Below are positions 9,240-17,599 of a DNA stretch of 34,658 nt, piece by piece (the first letter of the stretch is position 1; every line of letters begins with the position of its first letter). A program made the translations under genes and the position numbers. Below the pieces are notes generated by a model that was given only the letters and a program-made list of their open reading frames with translations, was not told where the DNA came from and did not search any database. The stretch spans positions 1 through 34,658 of the forward strand of contig JAFGHE010000159.1 of the NCBI GenBank assembly GCA_016930295.1, in the 5' to 3' direction. This stretch comes from Sedimentisphaerales bacterium. GTDB taxonomy: Bacteria > Planctomycetota > Phycisphaerae > Sedimentisphaerales > SM23-30.

Positions 9240-9272
9240 CTTGAATATCGGCGGGATTCATGCTATATTTAT

Positions 9273-9293
9273 CTGACATGTTGCGCGTGTCAG
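9273..9293 (+). terminator. Hairpin after the comF-like gene
   Basis: CTGACATG and CGTGTCAG form an 8-bp stem (one G-T pair) with a 5-nt loop, about 35 nt after the stop codon. It has no U-tract, so it may be a processing or weak termination hairpin rather than a true intrinsic terminator. Confidence 0.3.
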
Positions 9294-9379
9294 CATGGCC
9301 GATAAGGTTGTGGCACAAAGATGGCTAATCCGCAATACGTGCGAAATTGTATAGTATTTTTACCTTTGGAGACCTTTGA

Positions 9380-9934
9380 ATGTCGAAAAGTCCCATGTTA
9401 TCATCGGAAAAATGCATTTTGATGGTAGTGGATATCCAGGAGGCTTTTATTAATCATATTCCAGACCTCGATCACATCGTACAAAGAAGCTGCATTATGG
9501 TCCAGGCAGCGCAGTTACTGGAGATACCTGTGATTGTCACTGAACAATACCCCAAAGGACTGGGCCGAACCCTCAAGCCTTTACAGGATGTATTAGGTGA
9601 TATCACTTATTATGATAAAGTCACGTTCAGTTCATGTCTGGATAAAAAAGTTACCCAGGCGTTACTTTCATATAATCGAAAACAGTTGCTCCTGATCGGC
9701 CTGGAAGCCCATGTATGTGTGGCCCAGACCACCTATGATGCCATCAAACAGGGATTATTTCCCTATATTGCCGTCGATGCCGTGGGTTCCCGGCATGACA
9801 CAGACAAGCAGATAGCCGTAGAACGATTACGACAATCCGGCGCCGTCATAACGACAACGGAAGCGGCTATTCTGGAAATGACGGCTACCAGTAAACATCC
9901 GGCATTTAAAAAGATATCACAATTAATCAAATAA
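9380..9934 (+). CDS. Isochorismatase-family cysteine hydrolase
   Basis: Small hydrolase with the isochorismatase fold. The expected triad is visible as D18 (VVDIQEAF), K80 (YYDKVTFSS) and C113 (GLEAHVCVAQTTYD). At 184 residues it fits the YcaC/ISOC1-like subgroup, which contains poorly characterised amidases and hydrolases, rather than true isochorismatases with longer sequences. GGAG is 8 nt before the ATG. hemB follows 24 nt later on the same strand, so the two may be co-transcribed, although no link to haem synthesis is known to me. The substrate is unknown. Confidence 0.9.
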   Translation: MSKSPMLSSEKCILMVVDIQEAFINHIPDLDHIVQRSCIMVQAAQLLEIPVIVTEQYPKGLGRTLKPLQDVLGDITYYDKVTFSSCLDKKVTQALLSYNRKQLLLIGLEAHVCVAQTTYDAIKQGLFPYIAVDAVGSRHDTDKQIAVERLRQSGAVITTTEAAILEMTATSKHPAFKKISQLIK

Positions 9935-9958
9935 CCTCCTATTCATAAGGATAATACC

Positions 9959-10945
9959 ATGACCTATCTTGTTAACCGATTAAGCCGTTTACGGGCCAAT
10001 GAAACGTTTCGCCAGATGGTCCGTGAGAACCGCCTTGAGGCAGGCGATCTGATACAACCTCTGTTTGTTCACCACGGCGACCAGGTTAAAAACGAAATTG
10101 ACTCTATGCCGGGTCAATTCCAGTATTCCATTGATAATCTGATTGAGGTTACTCAAAGATTATATGATGCCGGGCTCCGAGCTGTGCTTTTATTTGGAAT
10201 CCCCGCCGGCAAAGATGAAGCAGGCTCGGATACCTGGGATGACGAACATGGTATCATTCAGCAGGCACTCCGGGCCTTGAAAAAAGCGGTTCCGAAGATG
10301 ATTCTTATTACTGATGTATGCTTTTGTGAATACACAACTCATGGTCATTGCGGGGTTTTGGTTGAGCGTAACGGCCAAAAAGTTCTCGACCATGATGCCA
10401 CACTCGATAATTTAGCCCTGCAGGCAGCTTCCCACGCACGCTCCGGTGCGGATATGCTGGCCCCTTCGGGCATGATCGATGGCGCTGTTGGTATCATCCG
10501 GGAAACTCTGGACGGCCTGGGATATCAACATCTGCCGATTATGAGTTACTCCGCCAAATATGCATCCAGTTTCTACGGTCCTTTCCGCGATGCGGCCCAG
10601 GGAGCACCCCAATTTGGCGATCGGCGCAGTCATCAAATGGATTGTGCCAACTCTAACGAAGCCCTCCGTGAGGTTGAAATAGACATCCAGGAAGGGGCTG
10701 ATATCGTCATGGTCAAACCTGCCCTGTCCTTTATGGATGTTATTTGTCGAATAAAAGAGCTCTTTAATATACCCTGTGCCGCCTATAACGTCTCTGGTGA
10801 ATACGCCATGGTCAAAGCCGCAAGCGAGCGGGGCTGGCTGGATGAAAAGCAGTGTGTCATGGAAATACTGACTTCATTTAAACGTGCCGGCGCCGATCTC
10901 ATCATCACATATCACGCCGGGGATGCAGTAAACTGGTTACCATAG
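9959..10945 (+). CDS. hemB: Delta-aminolevulinic acid dehydratase (porphobilinogen synthase)
   Basis: Cytoplasmic enzyme that condenses two 5-aminolevulinate molecules into porphobilinogen, the second common step of tetrapyrrole synthesis. The catalytic lysines are K200 (SYSAKYASSFYGPFRDA) and K253 (VMVKPALSFMD). Cysteines 121, 123 and 131 (DVCFCEYTTHGHCG) mark the zinc-dependent class rather than the magnesium-only class. The 328-residue length is standard. AAGG lies 8 nt before the ATG. The last codons form the left arm of an 11-bp inverted repeat that continues past the stop. No other haem genes are present in this window. Confidence 0.97.
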   Translation: MTYLVNRLSRLRANETFRQMVRENRLEAGDLIQPLFVHHGDQVKNEIDSMPGQFQYSIDNLIEVTQRLYDAGLRAVLLFGIPAGKDEAGSDTWDDEHGIIQQALRALKKAVPKMILITDVCFCEYTTHGHCGVLVERNGQKVLDHDATLDNLALQAASHARSGADMLAPSGMIDGAVGIIRETLDGLGYQHLPIMSYSAKYASSFYGPFRDAAQGAPQFGDRRSHQMDCANSNEALREVEIDIQEGADIVMVKPALSFMDVICRIKELFNIPCAAYNVSGEYAMVKAASERGWLDEKQCVMEILTSFKRAGADLIITYHAGDAVNWLP

Positions 10946-10966
10946 CTTCCTTTATGTAACCAGTTT
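10930..10966 (+). terminator. Inverted repeat spanning the hemB stop codon
   Basis: AAACTGGTTAC at 10930-10940 pairs perfectly with GTAACCAGTTT at 10956-10966. The left arm is inside the final hemB codons. Only a short T run follows (TTTAATT), so efficiency as an intrinsic terminator is uncertain; it could also protect the mRNA 3' end. Confidence 0.5.
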
Positions 10967-11036
10967 AATTCCAGTCAGTTACAAGACTACTCAATCTTGA
11001 TGTACCAGTCGTTGTATATAAATCCCGGCAATATCG

Positions 11037-11064
11037 TTGACATTAAATGTGTCTCTTGTATTAT
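11037..11064 (+). promoter_or_regulatory. Sigma70-type promoter upstream of the FNT channel
   Basis: A perfect TTGACA at 11037 is followed, after 16 nt, by TATTAT at 11059. Transcription would start near 11071 and give a leader of roughly 150 nt before the FNT start codon. Confidence 0.5.
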
Positions 11065-11160
11065 TTTGATTTTAAAATTTCTGAGGCTTTTATCAGGCTT
11101 CGGTTGTTTTTTGACGATTTATTGTCATATAGTAATTGAAAATTGAATTTGAAAGTATCG

Positions 11161-11205
11161 GGTCTTGCTGAAAAAGCAGGACAGACCTTTTTTTATTTCT
11201 TTTTA
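11161..11205 (+). terminator. Intrinsic terminator inside the FNT leader
   Basis: GGTCT/AGACC with an inner TGCT/AGCA stem and a GAAAA loop is followed directly by seven Ts and more T-rich sequence. It ends about 15-25 nt before the FNT start codon and downstream of a good promoter. This arrangement fits transcription attenuation, or a short separate RNA of about 120 nt. Confidence 0.65.
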
Positions 11206-11218
11206 TATGGAGTATGAC

Positions 11219-12049
11219 ATGTCAAACGGAGATTTTTCTGTAGATGCATTATTACCGCCGGCCATGGCGGAAAAGGCAGAAAATGTAGGGGTAGCCAAAG
11301 CTAATATGGATGCTTTGACTATGTTTTTACTGGCTATTCTGGCCGGCTCATTTATCGGCCTGGGTGCGGAATTTTGTACTGTCACAATCACTGGTACCAA
11401 GGCCGTAATGGGTTTCGGATTAACCAAACTACTGGGAGGTCTGGTTTTTTGTATCGGACTTATTTTAGTAATCGTGGCCGGGGCTGAACTTTTTACTGGA
11501 AATAACCTGATATTAATGGCGACTATCAGCGGTAAAGTCTCTATTGTCAGGCTTTTACGTAACTGGATCATCGTTTATTTAGGTAATTTTGTTGGTTCTG
11601 TAGCAACAGCCTTTTTTATCTATTTAAGCACTCAATATACCATGGATGGGGGTGCAGTGGGTCAGACAGCCATGAACATAGCCGCAGGTAAATGCAATCC
11701 CGATGTCGGCTTTCTCGCCTATTTCTTTAGAGCCATCTATTGTAATGCCCTTGTTTGCCTGGCGGTCTGGCTGTGTTTTTCCGCTCGTACCAGTACAGAT
11801 AAAATCCTTTGTATCCTGTTTCCCATTACTGCTTTTGTTGCTTCAGGCTTTGAGCACTGTGTGGCAAATATGTATTTCATCCCGATTGGACTATTTATTA
11901 AAGATGGCACCCAGACGGTTATGGATAATTTAACCTGGTCTAACTTCTTTATTGTCAATCTATTACCGGTAACTCTGGGTAATATTGTAGGGGGCGCCGG
12001 TTTTGTCGGAGTTTTCTATTGGTTGATCTATCGCAGGAAAAAACCTTAA
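11219..12049 (+). CDS. Formate/nitrite transporter (FNT) family channel
   Basis: Pentameric inner-membrane channel of the FocA/NirC family, moving small monovalent anions such as formate, nitrite or hydrosulfide. Family marks are VAGAELFTGNNL near the third membrane segment and GFEHCVANMYFIPIG, which carries the central conserved histidine. Six hydrophobic segments are present. The ORF track starts at a TTG at 11165, but that codon lies inside a terminator hairpin; the ATG at 11219 has GGAG 6 nt upstream and gives 276 residues, the normal length. A strong terminator follows the gene, so it is probably a single-gene unit. Which anion it carries cannot be decided from sequence alone. Confidence 0.92.
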   Translation: MSNGDFSVDALLPPAMAEKAENVGVAKANMDALTMFLLAILAGSFIGLGAEFCTVTITGTKAVMGFGLTKLLGGLVFCIGLILVIVAGAELFTGNNLILMATISGKVSIVRLLRNWIIVYLGNFVGSVATAFFIYLSTQYTMDGGAVGQTAMNIAAGKCNPDVGFLAYFFRAIYCNALVCLAVWLCFSARTSTDKILCILFPITAFVASGFEHCVANMYFIPIGLFIKDGTQTVMDNLTWSNFFIVNLLPVTLGNIVGGAGFVGVFYWLIYRRKKP

Positions 12050-12072
12050 TTTCTGAATTTATAAACAGATGC

Positions 12073-12115
12073 AAAAGAGGGCAAAACTTCTCTGGTTTTG
12101 TCCTCTTTTCTTTAT
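12073..12115 (+). terminator. Intrinsic terminator after the FNT gene
   Basis: AAAAGAGGGCAAAAC pairs with GTTTTGTCCTCTTTT (15 bp including one G-T pair) around a 7-nt loop, followed by T-rich sequence. Because both arms carry A and T runs it could work in both directions. Confidence 0.85.
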
Positions 12116-12409
12116 ATAAAATGCCGTATAATATGAACACAAGTTATGTATATAACTTACTATAAATCTGGTTAAAAAAATAATCATAACTTATTTAATA
12201 TCAATAGATTATAGAAAGTGCCGAAATTTTTTGGGGAAGTTTCAGATCGATTCCGGGATTTAGATTGATTTATTTTTGAAAATCATGTATGGTTTACTAA
12301 AATGTAGATGCATTGCCGATAATATTTTCAGGTATATGTAAATATAATAATGATAATACTTCTAGCTGGTCGGTGCCGTTGTTCGGGCTGACTGGGGAAG
12401 GGACACGAG
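12116..12409 (+). other. Leader/intergenic region upstream of rpsO
   Basis: AT-rich and without a convincing ORF. A weak promoter pair (TTGCCG at 12313, TATGTA at 12335) is possible. Just before rpsO, about 12368-12391, a GC-richer stretch GGTCGGTGCCGTTGTTCGGG can fold imperfectly with GCTGAC. S15 often represses its own mRNA through such leader structures, so this is a plausible but unproven autoregulatory site. Confidence 0.25.
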
Positions 12410-12676
12410 ATGATTACTGCAGAACTTAAAAACAAAGTAATCCAGGACTACGCCATACATGAAGGCGATACCGGCTCACCGGAAGTGCAGGTTGCACTCC
12501 TGACCAGTCGTATCATGGATTTGACAGAGCACTTAAAAACACACAAAAAAGACCATTCTTCACGCCGCGGCCTTTTAAAAATGGTGGGTAAGCGTTCCAG
12601 TTTACTTAAATATCTCATGCGAAATGATCGTGACCGCTACAATTCGATCATCTCCAGACTTGGTTTACGCAAATAG
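12410..12676 (+). CDS. rpsO: 30S ribosomal protein S15
   Basis: Primary 16S rRNA-binding protein of the small-subunit platform. At 88 residues it is full length and shows the conserved [33 protein letters not shown] and [10 protein letters not shown] blocks that contact the three-way junction of 16S rRNA. A purine-rich GGGGAAGGGA precedes the ATG. pnp follows after a 274-nt gap containing a hairpin, reproducing the classic rpsO-pnp order. In many bacteria S15 regulates its own translation and the pair is cut apart by an RNase. Confidence 0.98.
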   Translation: MITAELKNKVIQDYAIHEGDTGSPEVQVALLTSRIMDLTEHLKTHKKDHSSRRGLLKMVGKRSSLLKYLMRNDRDRYNSIISRLGLRK

Positions 12677-12710
12677 AAGATATAAGTACCAACCATGGAT
12701 CGATATTCTT

Positions 12711-12732
12711 TTATTCCCTTTGGGTGGAATAA
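12711..12732 (+). promoter_or_regulatory. Hairpin between rpsO and pnp
   Basis: TTATTCC and GGAATAA form a perfect 7-bp stem around an 8-nt loop, 35 nt after the rpsO stop. There is no T-tract. By analogy with the enterobacterial rpsO-pnp junction it may be a processing or partial termination site. The remaining 200 nt to pnp show nothing else I can name. Confidence 0.4.
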
Positions 12733-12950
12733 GCGGTGAATGTACGTCAATTAATATCCAAACACGGGGTATCAGCTTTAGTTAGAGTCCACATGTTTAT
12801 TGAACATTCACAGACAACGTAGTGATAATATCTCAAGAATATAAAAAATGTAATTTTGATTGGATAGATGGAAATTAGTGCAGCAGTGTTTATAGCATCC
12901 TGTGAAGGTAGATGTTGTTAAGACAGGCAAGAAAAAGAAAGTAGGATAAT

Positions 12951-15056
12951 ATGATGTCAATGGTAAAGAAAGTAGAAAGACAAATTGCAGGAAGGATGCT
13001 CTCTATTGAGACAGGCAAACTGGCAAAACAGGCAAATGGAGCAGTGGTCGTACGTTATGGTGATACGGTAATTCTGGCCACGGTAGTAAGAGCGGAACCC
13101 AGAGAAGGAATCGATTTTTTCCCGTTAAGTGTTGATTACCGGGAAAAGACCTCAGCGGCAGGAAAATTTCCGGGCGGATTTATCAAACGCGAAGGTCGTC
13201 CCACGAATAAGGAAATATTGACCATGCGTATGATAGACAGGCCTATCCGCCCCTTATTTCCCAAGGGTTACCGGGATGAAGTACAAATCCAGGTTATGGT
13301 CTGGTCTGCCGACCAGCAGAATGACCCGGATATTCTGTCCATGATCGGCTCTTCGGCAGCGCTGGCTATCTCCGACATTCCCTTTGAAGGGCCGATTGCC
13401 GCAGTACGAATTGGACGGGTAAATGATGAATTTATAATCAATCCCACTCATCAGGAACTGGATAAGTCCTCTCTCAATCTGACCTTAAGCGGTCACCGAG
13501 AGTCTGTAAATATGATTGAAGTCGCCGCTAAAGAGCTTTCGGAAGATATTATTTCCGAAGCGATCGAATTTGGCCATAAGACGGTTATAGAAGTCTGTGA
13601 TATGATTTCCGAGTTGGCAGCCGATTGTGGCAAGGAAAAAAAGGAATTCACGCCTCCTGATATCAGCGAACTGATGCAAATTCTGGAGGAAAGACTGGAC
13701 GAGCCCTTCCGTCAGGCACGAGTATTGCCCACCAAACAGGAGCGCTATGAAAAAACCACGACACTGTTTAATGATTTCATCAACGAAATGTGCCCGGAAG
13801 ACGGTGAAGAAAAGTATCCCCGGGAATTAGTCAATATGGCTATCGCGGATTTTTGTGAAAAAATAACCCGCGATGATTTAATGAAATGCAAACGGGCCGA
13901 TGGCCGTGGTTTTAATGATATTCGTACTCTAAGTGGTGAAGTGGGAATGTTACCGCGAACCCATGGTTCAGGCATGTTTACGCGCGGAGAAACACAGTGC
14001 CTGGTCACAGTCACATTGGGAACGATCGCGGACTCCCAGCGGGTTGACGGACTGATAGAGGAATACACGAAACGGTTTATGCTGCATTATAATTTTCCCC
14101 CCTTCTGTGTAGGTGAAGTTCGCCGGATAATGGGACCCAGTAGAAGGGATATAGGGCATGGTGCTTTGGCCGAAAAAAGCCTGGAGCAGGTGATGCCGGT
14201 CCTGGAAGATTTTCCTTATACGGTCCGGCTGGTCAGTGACATCCTGGAATCGAATGGTTCCAGTTCCATGGCCACGGTATGTGCCGGGACACTGGCCCTG
14301 ATGGATGCCGGTGTGCCTATTATAAGGCCGGTGGCGGGCATCTCTATCGGGATGGTATCCGATGAACAGAATAATTACCAGCTACTCAGCGACATCCTGG
14401 GTGAGGAAGATCACTACGGTGACATGGACTTTAAAGTTGCCGGCACGCAGCGCGGCATTACGGGAATTCAACTGGACCTGAAAGCACGCGGTATATCCTT
14501 TGAACGCATACGTGAAACTCTGAGCCGGGCTCGCAATGCACGCATTGAGATTCTAAAGATGATCCTCAGTATTATTGACCAGCCGCGTAAATCCCTTTCC
14601 GCTTATGCGCCGAAACTGCTGTCCCTGACCATACCCGTTGACATGATCGGGAAAATCATCGGACCGGGCGGCCGGGAAATTAAACGGATTCAGGAGGAAA
14701 CCGGGTCCACTATTGAGATCGAAGATGACGGCACCGTCTTTATTTCGTCGTTTGACAGTGACGGGCATCTCAAGGCCAAGCAGATTATCGAATTAATGAC
14801 AAGGCCCCTGCAGATCGGCACTTCGGTGGATGGCAAGGTTGTTTCGATTAAGGACTTTGGCGCCTTTATTGAGTATGCCCCGGGTATGGAAGGTTTATGC
14901 CATATCAGCGAACTTTCAGATAAATATGTAAAATCGGTGGAAGATGTCTGTTCCCTGGGCGATACCATGAAATTCAAGGTGATCGCGATTGATGAACAGG
15001 GCCGAATCAAACTTTCACGCAAGGCAGCCATGAAAGAAGAAGCCTCTCTGGTGTAG
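12951..15056 (+). CDS. pnp: Polyribonucleotide nucleotidyltransferase (PNPase)
   Basis: Phosphorolytic 3'-5' exoribonuclease of mRNA decay, a trimeric ring in the cytoplasm. Domain order is complete: first RNase PH domain (start to about 225, with FFPLSVDYREKTSAAGKFPGGF), an alpha-helical linker, the catalytic second RNase PH domain (TRGETQCLVTVTLGT to about 550, with DFKVAGTQRGITGIQLDLK), KH (about 558-620, GKIIGPGGREIKRIQEETG) and S1 (about 621-692, GKVVSIKDFGAFIEYAPGMEG). The 701-residue length is standard. AGGA lies 4-7 nt before the paired ATGATG; either codon may be used. It follows rpsO. A large composite hairpin lies 36 nt after the stop. Confidence 0.98.
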   Translation: MMSMVKKVERQIAGRMLSIETGKLAKQANGAVVVRYGDTVILATVVRAEPREGIDFFPLSVDYREKTSAAGKFPGGFIKREGRPTNKEILTMRMIDRPIRPLFPKGYRDEVQIQVMVWSADQQNDPDILSMIGSSAALAISDIPFEGPIAAVRIGRVNDEFIINPTHQELDKSSLNLTLSGHRESVNMIEVAAKELSEDIISEAIEFGHKTVIEVCDMISELAADCGKEKKEFTPPDISELMQILEERLDEPFRQARVLPTKQERYEKTTTLFNDFINEMCPEDGEEKYPRELVNMAIADFCEKITRDDLMKCKRADGRGFNDIRTLSGEVGMLPRTHGSGMFTRGETQCLVTVTLGTIADSQRVDGLIEEYTKRFMLHYNFPPFCVGEVRRIMGPSRRDIGHGALAEKSLEQVMPVLEDFPYTVRLVSDILESNGSSSMATVCAGTLALMDAGVPIIRPVAGISIGMVSDEQNNYQLLSDILGEEDHYGDMDFKVAGTQRGITGIQLDLKARGISFERIRETLSRARNARIEILKMILSIIDQPRKSLSAYAPKLLSLTIPVDMIGKIIGPGGREIKRIQEETGSTIEIEDDGTVFISSFDSDGHLKAKQIIELMTRPLQIGTSVDGKVVSIKDFGAFIEYAPGMEGLCHISELSDKYVKSVEDVCSLGDTMKFKVIAIDEQGRIKLSRKAAMKEEASLV

Positions 15057-15091
15057 CATTTAAATCTGTTTTACTTTTAATACAAGACGTT

Positions 15092-15156
15092 TTATCAATA
15101 ATACCGAAGACGCAGGATAGTTACGCCTTATCGTTTCCTGCGTTGTTTATTGATAA
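15092..15156 (+). terminator. Large composite hairpin downstream of pnp
   Basis: Two nested perfect stems: TTATCAATAA (15092) with TTATTGATAA (15147), and ACGCAGGA (15110) with TCCTGCGT (15136). An 18-nt apical loop is at the top. There is no T-tract, so Rho-independent termination is doubtful; an mRNA-stabilising or RNase III-type structure is an alternative. Confidence 0.5.
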
Positions 15157-15199
15157 TAAGTCGGCTGAGGCGGTGGCGCAGAAATAAATACCTATAGCT

Positions 15200-16069
15200 A
15201 TGATTAATATTGCGGTGGCATTCACGCTGGGGGTACTCGTGACGATCCTGGCAACGGTGACAGGATTACGTCACCGCGGGCGCCGTCATAGTATTAAACA
15301 GCGAAAACTGATACACCGAACCCGGCAGGCGGAAAAAAAGGCCGAAGCCATGAGTAAAATGGGGATTCTGGCCGGCCATCTGGCACACGAAATACGCAAT
15401 CCTCTTTCGACCATCAAGGTCAATTTACAGCTCCTTTCCGAGGATATCAAATCTCTGTCCCGCACGATAACATCCCATGAAGAGACCTCGAGCGCAAACC
15501 AGACCGAACAGCTTTATCGGCGTCAGTTACGTAAAATCGAAACCATTACCAGGGAAACGGATCGTCTCACCAATACGCTTAACGATTTCCTGCGTTATGC
15601 CGGGCGTATGGAAGTGCATCTGGCCCGGCACGATTTAAATGAAATCCTGGAAGACCTGATCGATTTTTATGAACCTCAGGCCATCAACTCTAACGTGCAA
15701 ATTCGCAGGAGCCTGGATAAGGAGCCCGCTTACTGTCGTATTGACAAAGACCTCATCAAGCAGGCCTTTCTTAATCTCTTTATCAATGCCATCCAGATCA
15801 TGGATGAACAGGGCGGCGAACTGATGATCCGTACCCTCAATCAGGATGATATGATTGTGGTGGAGGTCATCGATACCGGCTGTGGCATGGATGAACAACA
15901 GCAGGAAAAAGCGTTTGATCCTTATTTTTCCACCCGACCCGGGGGCACCGGCCTGGGACTGCCTACCTGCAAGCGCATCATTGAAGAACATCAGGGCAAT
16001 ATCTACCTGGAAAGTGAACCCGGCAAGGGAACCCGATTTACCATCGAACTGCCCCGGCTTAAGGATTGA
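15200..16069 (+). CDS. Sensor histidine kinase (NtrB-like)
   Basis: Membrane-bound histidine kinase of 289 residues that would phosphorylate the regulator encoded next. One N-terminal membrane segment (IAVAFTLGVLVTILATVTG) is followed directly by the dimerisation helix with phospho-accepting H63 (AHEIRNPLSTIKVNLQLL). After it come the ATPase boxes: N (FLNLFINAIQIM), G1 (VIDTGCGMD) and G2 (GGTGLGLP). No PAS, GAF or large periplasmic domain is present, so the signal is likely sensed in the membrane or through a partner. No strong Shine-Dalgarno is seen. It lies 33 nt before the NtrC-family gene. Confidence 0.94.
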   Translation: MINIAVAFTLGVLVTILATVTGLRHRGRRHSIKQRKLIHRTRQAEKKAEAMSKMGILAGHLAHEIRNPLSTIKVNLQLLSEDIKSLSRTITSHEETSSANQTEQLYRRQLRKIETITRETDRLTNTLNDFLRYAGRMEVHLARHDLNEILEDLIDFYEPQAINSNVQIRRSLDKEPAYCRIDKDLIKQAFLNLFINAIQIMDEQGGELMIRTLNQDDMIVVEVIDTGCGMDEQQQEKAFDPYFSTRPGGTGLGLPTCKRIIEEHQGNIYLESEPGKGTRFTIELPRLKD

Positions 16070-16102
16070 TTCGCCGGATAAATCGGGTACAATGAATACA
16101 CC

Positions 16103-17461
16103 ATGAGTGAAAAAATACCGATTCTGATCATTGAAGATGAGACGGCCCATGCCGAAGCCCTGGCCGAGGCCCTGGAACGAGAAGCCTATTCTGTCACTAC
16201 TGCCGCCAATGGCCGGGAGGGGCTGGATAAGTTCCAGGCCGGCGATTTTTATGTGATCGTGACCGATCTGAAGCTGGGCGGTGAAACTGACGGGCTGGGC
16301 GTACTGGAGGAGATTGTCAAAAGCAACCAGTCCTGTGAGGTCGTACTGATTACCGCGCACAGTTCCATTGAAACCTGTAAAACCGCCCTGCGCGAAGGGG
16401 CGTATGACTATATTGAAAAACCCATTGACCTCGATTTATTACGCGCAGTGGTCAATCGGGCCGCGGAAAAAGTCAGACTCATGCGGGAAAACCAGCGACT
16501 CCAGACCCACCTGGAAGATAAGTTCGACTTCAGCGGCGTTATTGGAGAATCACCGGCCATGCTGCGCATTGCCGACAAACTCAATCGCGCTGCCGCGAGC
16601 AGCCTGACTGTGCTGCTCCAGGGTGAAAGCGGGGTTGGCAAGGAACTATTTGCCGAGGCTATCCATTTTAACTCACCCCGCAAAAACAAACCCTTTGTGC
16701 CGGTCAATTGTGCCGGGCTTACGGATAACCTGCTGGAAAGTGAACTGTTCGGCCATGTCAAGGGCGCTTTTACCGGCGCGCTCAATGACCGCAAAGGCTA
16801 TTTCGCCATGGCGGACGGTGGCACCCTGTTCCTGGATGAGATTGGCGATATGCCCCTTACCATGCAGGCCAAACTCCTGCGCGTATTGGAGGACCAGATA
16901 GTTATCCCTGTGGGCTCCACACAGGGAACCCGCGTCGATGTACGGATCATCAGCGCCACCAACCAGAACCTGGAAACAAAAGTGGAAGAAAAAGAATTCC
17001 GACAGGACCTGTATTTTCGGATCCGGGGCGTGAACATCGAGATTCCTCCCCTGCGCCAGCGGCGCGAAGATATCCCCCTGCTGCTCAATCACTTCCTTAA
17101 TGAATTTGCCCAGTCCGAAGACCGGCCGGTGCGCGGCTTTACGCCGGCGGCCCTGCGCAGCCTTAAAAGCTATGACTGGCCCGGCAATGTCCGCGAGATG
17201 CGTAACTGCGTGAAAACCATGGTGGTCCTGACCGATTCGGAACTCCTCGATGTGGCGGACCTGCCCTTTGAGATGCACCAGCAGGCCTCCGGAGAGGAAA
17301 CCCTGAGCAATCTGGCCGGCGTCAACCTCAACGAACTGGAAAAAACCGCCATCCAGCGCACCCTCGAAATGGTCAACGGCAACCGAGAAATGGCCGCCAA
17401 AATGCTCGGCATCGGTGAACGTACCCTCTACCGGAAAATCAAAGAGTACGGATTGAATTAG
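16103..17461 (+). CDS. Sigma54-dependent response regulator (NtrC family)
   Basis: Transcription activator acting with sigma54 RNA polymerase. The receiver domain spans about 1-120 with acidic pocket E11/D12, phospho-acceptor D55 and K in YIEKPIDL. The AAA+ domain has Walker A GESGVGKE near 174, the sigma54-contacting GAFTGA near 221 and Walker B GTLFLDEIGD. A Fis-type HTH closes the 452-residue protein (NREMAAKMLGIGERTLYRKI). All parts needed for activity are intact. The upstream kinase is the obvious partner. Its targets are unknown; no clear -24/-12 promoter (GG-N10-GC) was found by eye in this window. Confidence 0.96.
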   Translation: MSEKIPILIIEDETAHAEALAEALEREAYSVTTAANGREGLDKFQAGDFYVIVTDLKLGGETDGLGVLEEIVKSNQSCEVVLITAHSSIETCKTALREGAYDYIEKPIDLDLLRAVVNRAAEKVRLMRENQRLQTHLEDKFDFSGVIGESPAMLRIADKLNRAAASSLTVLLQGESGVGKELFAEAIHFNSPRKNKPFVPVNCAGLTDNLLESELFGHVKGAFTGALNDRKGYFAMADGGTLFLDEIGDMPLTMQAKLLRVLEDQIVIPVGSTQGTRVDVRIISATNQNLETKVEEKEFRQDLYFRIRGVNIEIPPLRQRREDIPLLLNHFLNEFAQSEDRPVRGFTPAALRSLKSYDWPGNVREMRNCVKTMVVLTDSELLDVADLPFEMHQQASGEETLSNLAGVNLNELEKTAIQRTLEMVNGNREMAAKMLGIGERTLYRKIKEYGLN

Positions 17462-17599
17462 ATATCCATTGCCTTTTTTGATATAGTAATCTGATGGCTG
17501 TCTCCCTATTCTGGATATTAAATATTAAAAATCAAAATGTAAAACTACATAGTAAAAATTATAAAGTATTTACACACGACCTGAATAAAATCTATATTC

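Noticed and set aside
11110-11128. Possible fourth copy of the dispersed repeat (hairpin around GATTTATT)
   Set aside because: Only the short 3' hairpin resembles it; flanking sequence does not align.
11165-11218. N-terminal extension of the FNT protein from a TTG
   Set aside because: The TTG is inside a terminator hairpin; a later ATG has a well-placed GGAG and gives the normal length.
15635-16360. 241-codon ORF on the - strand
   Set aside because: Antisense to the histidine kinase and regulator genes, both of which have complete family motifs.
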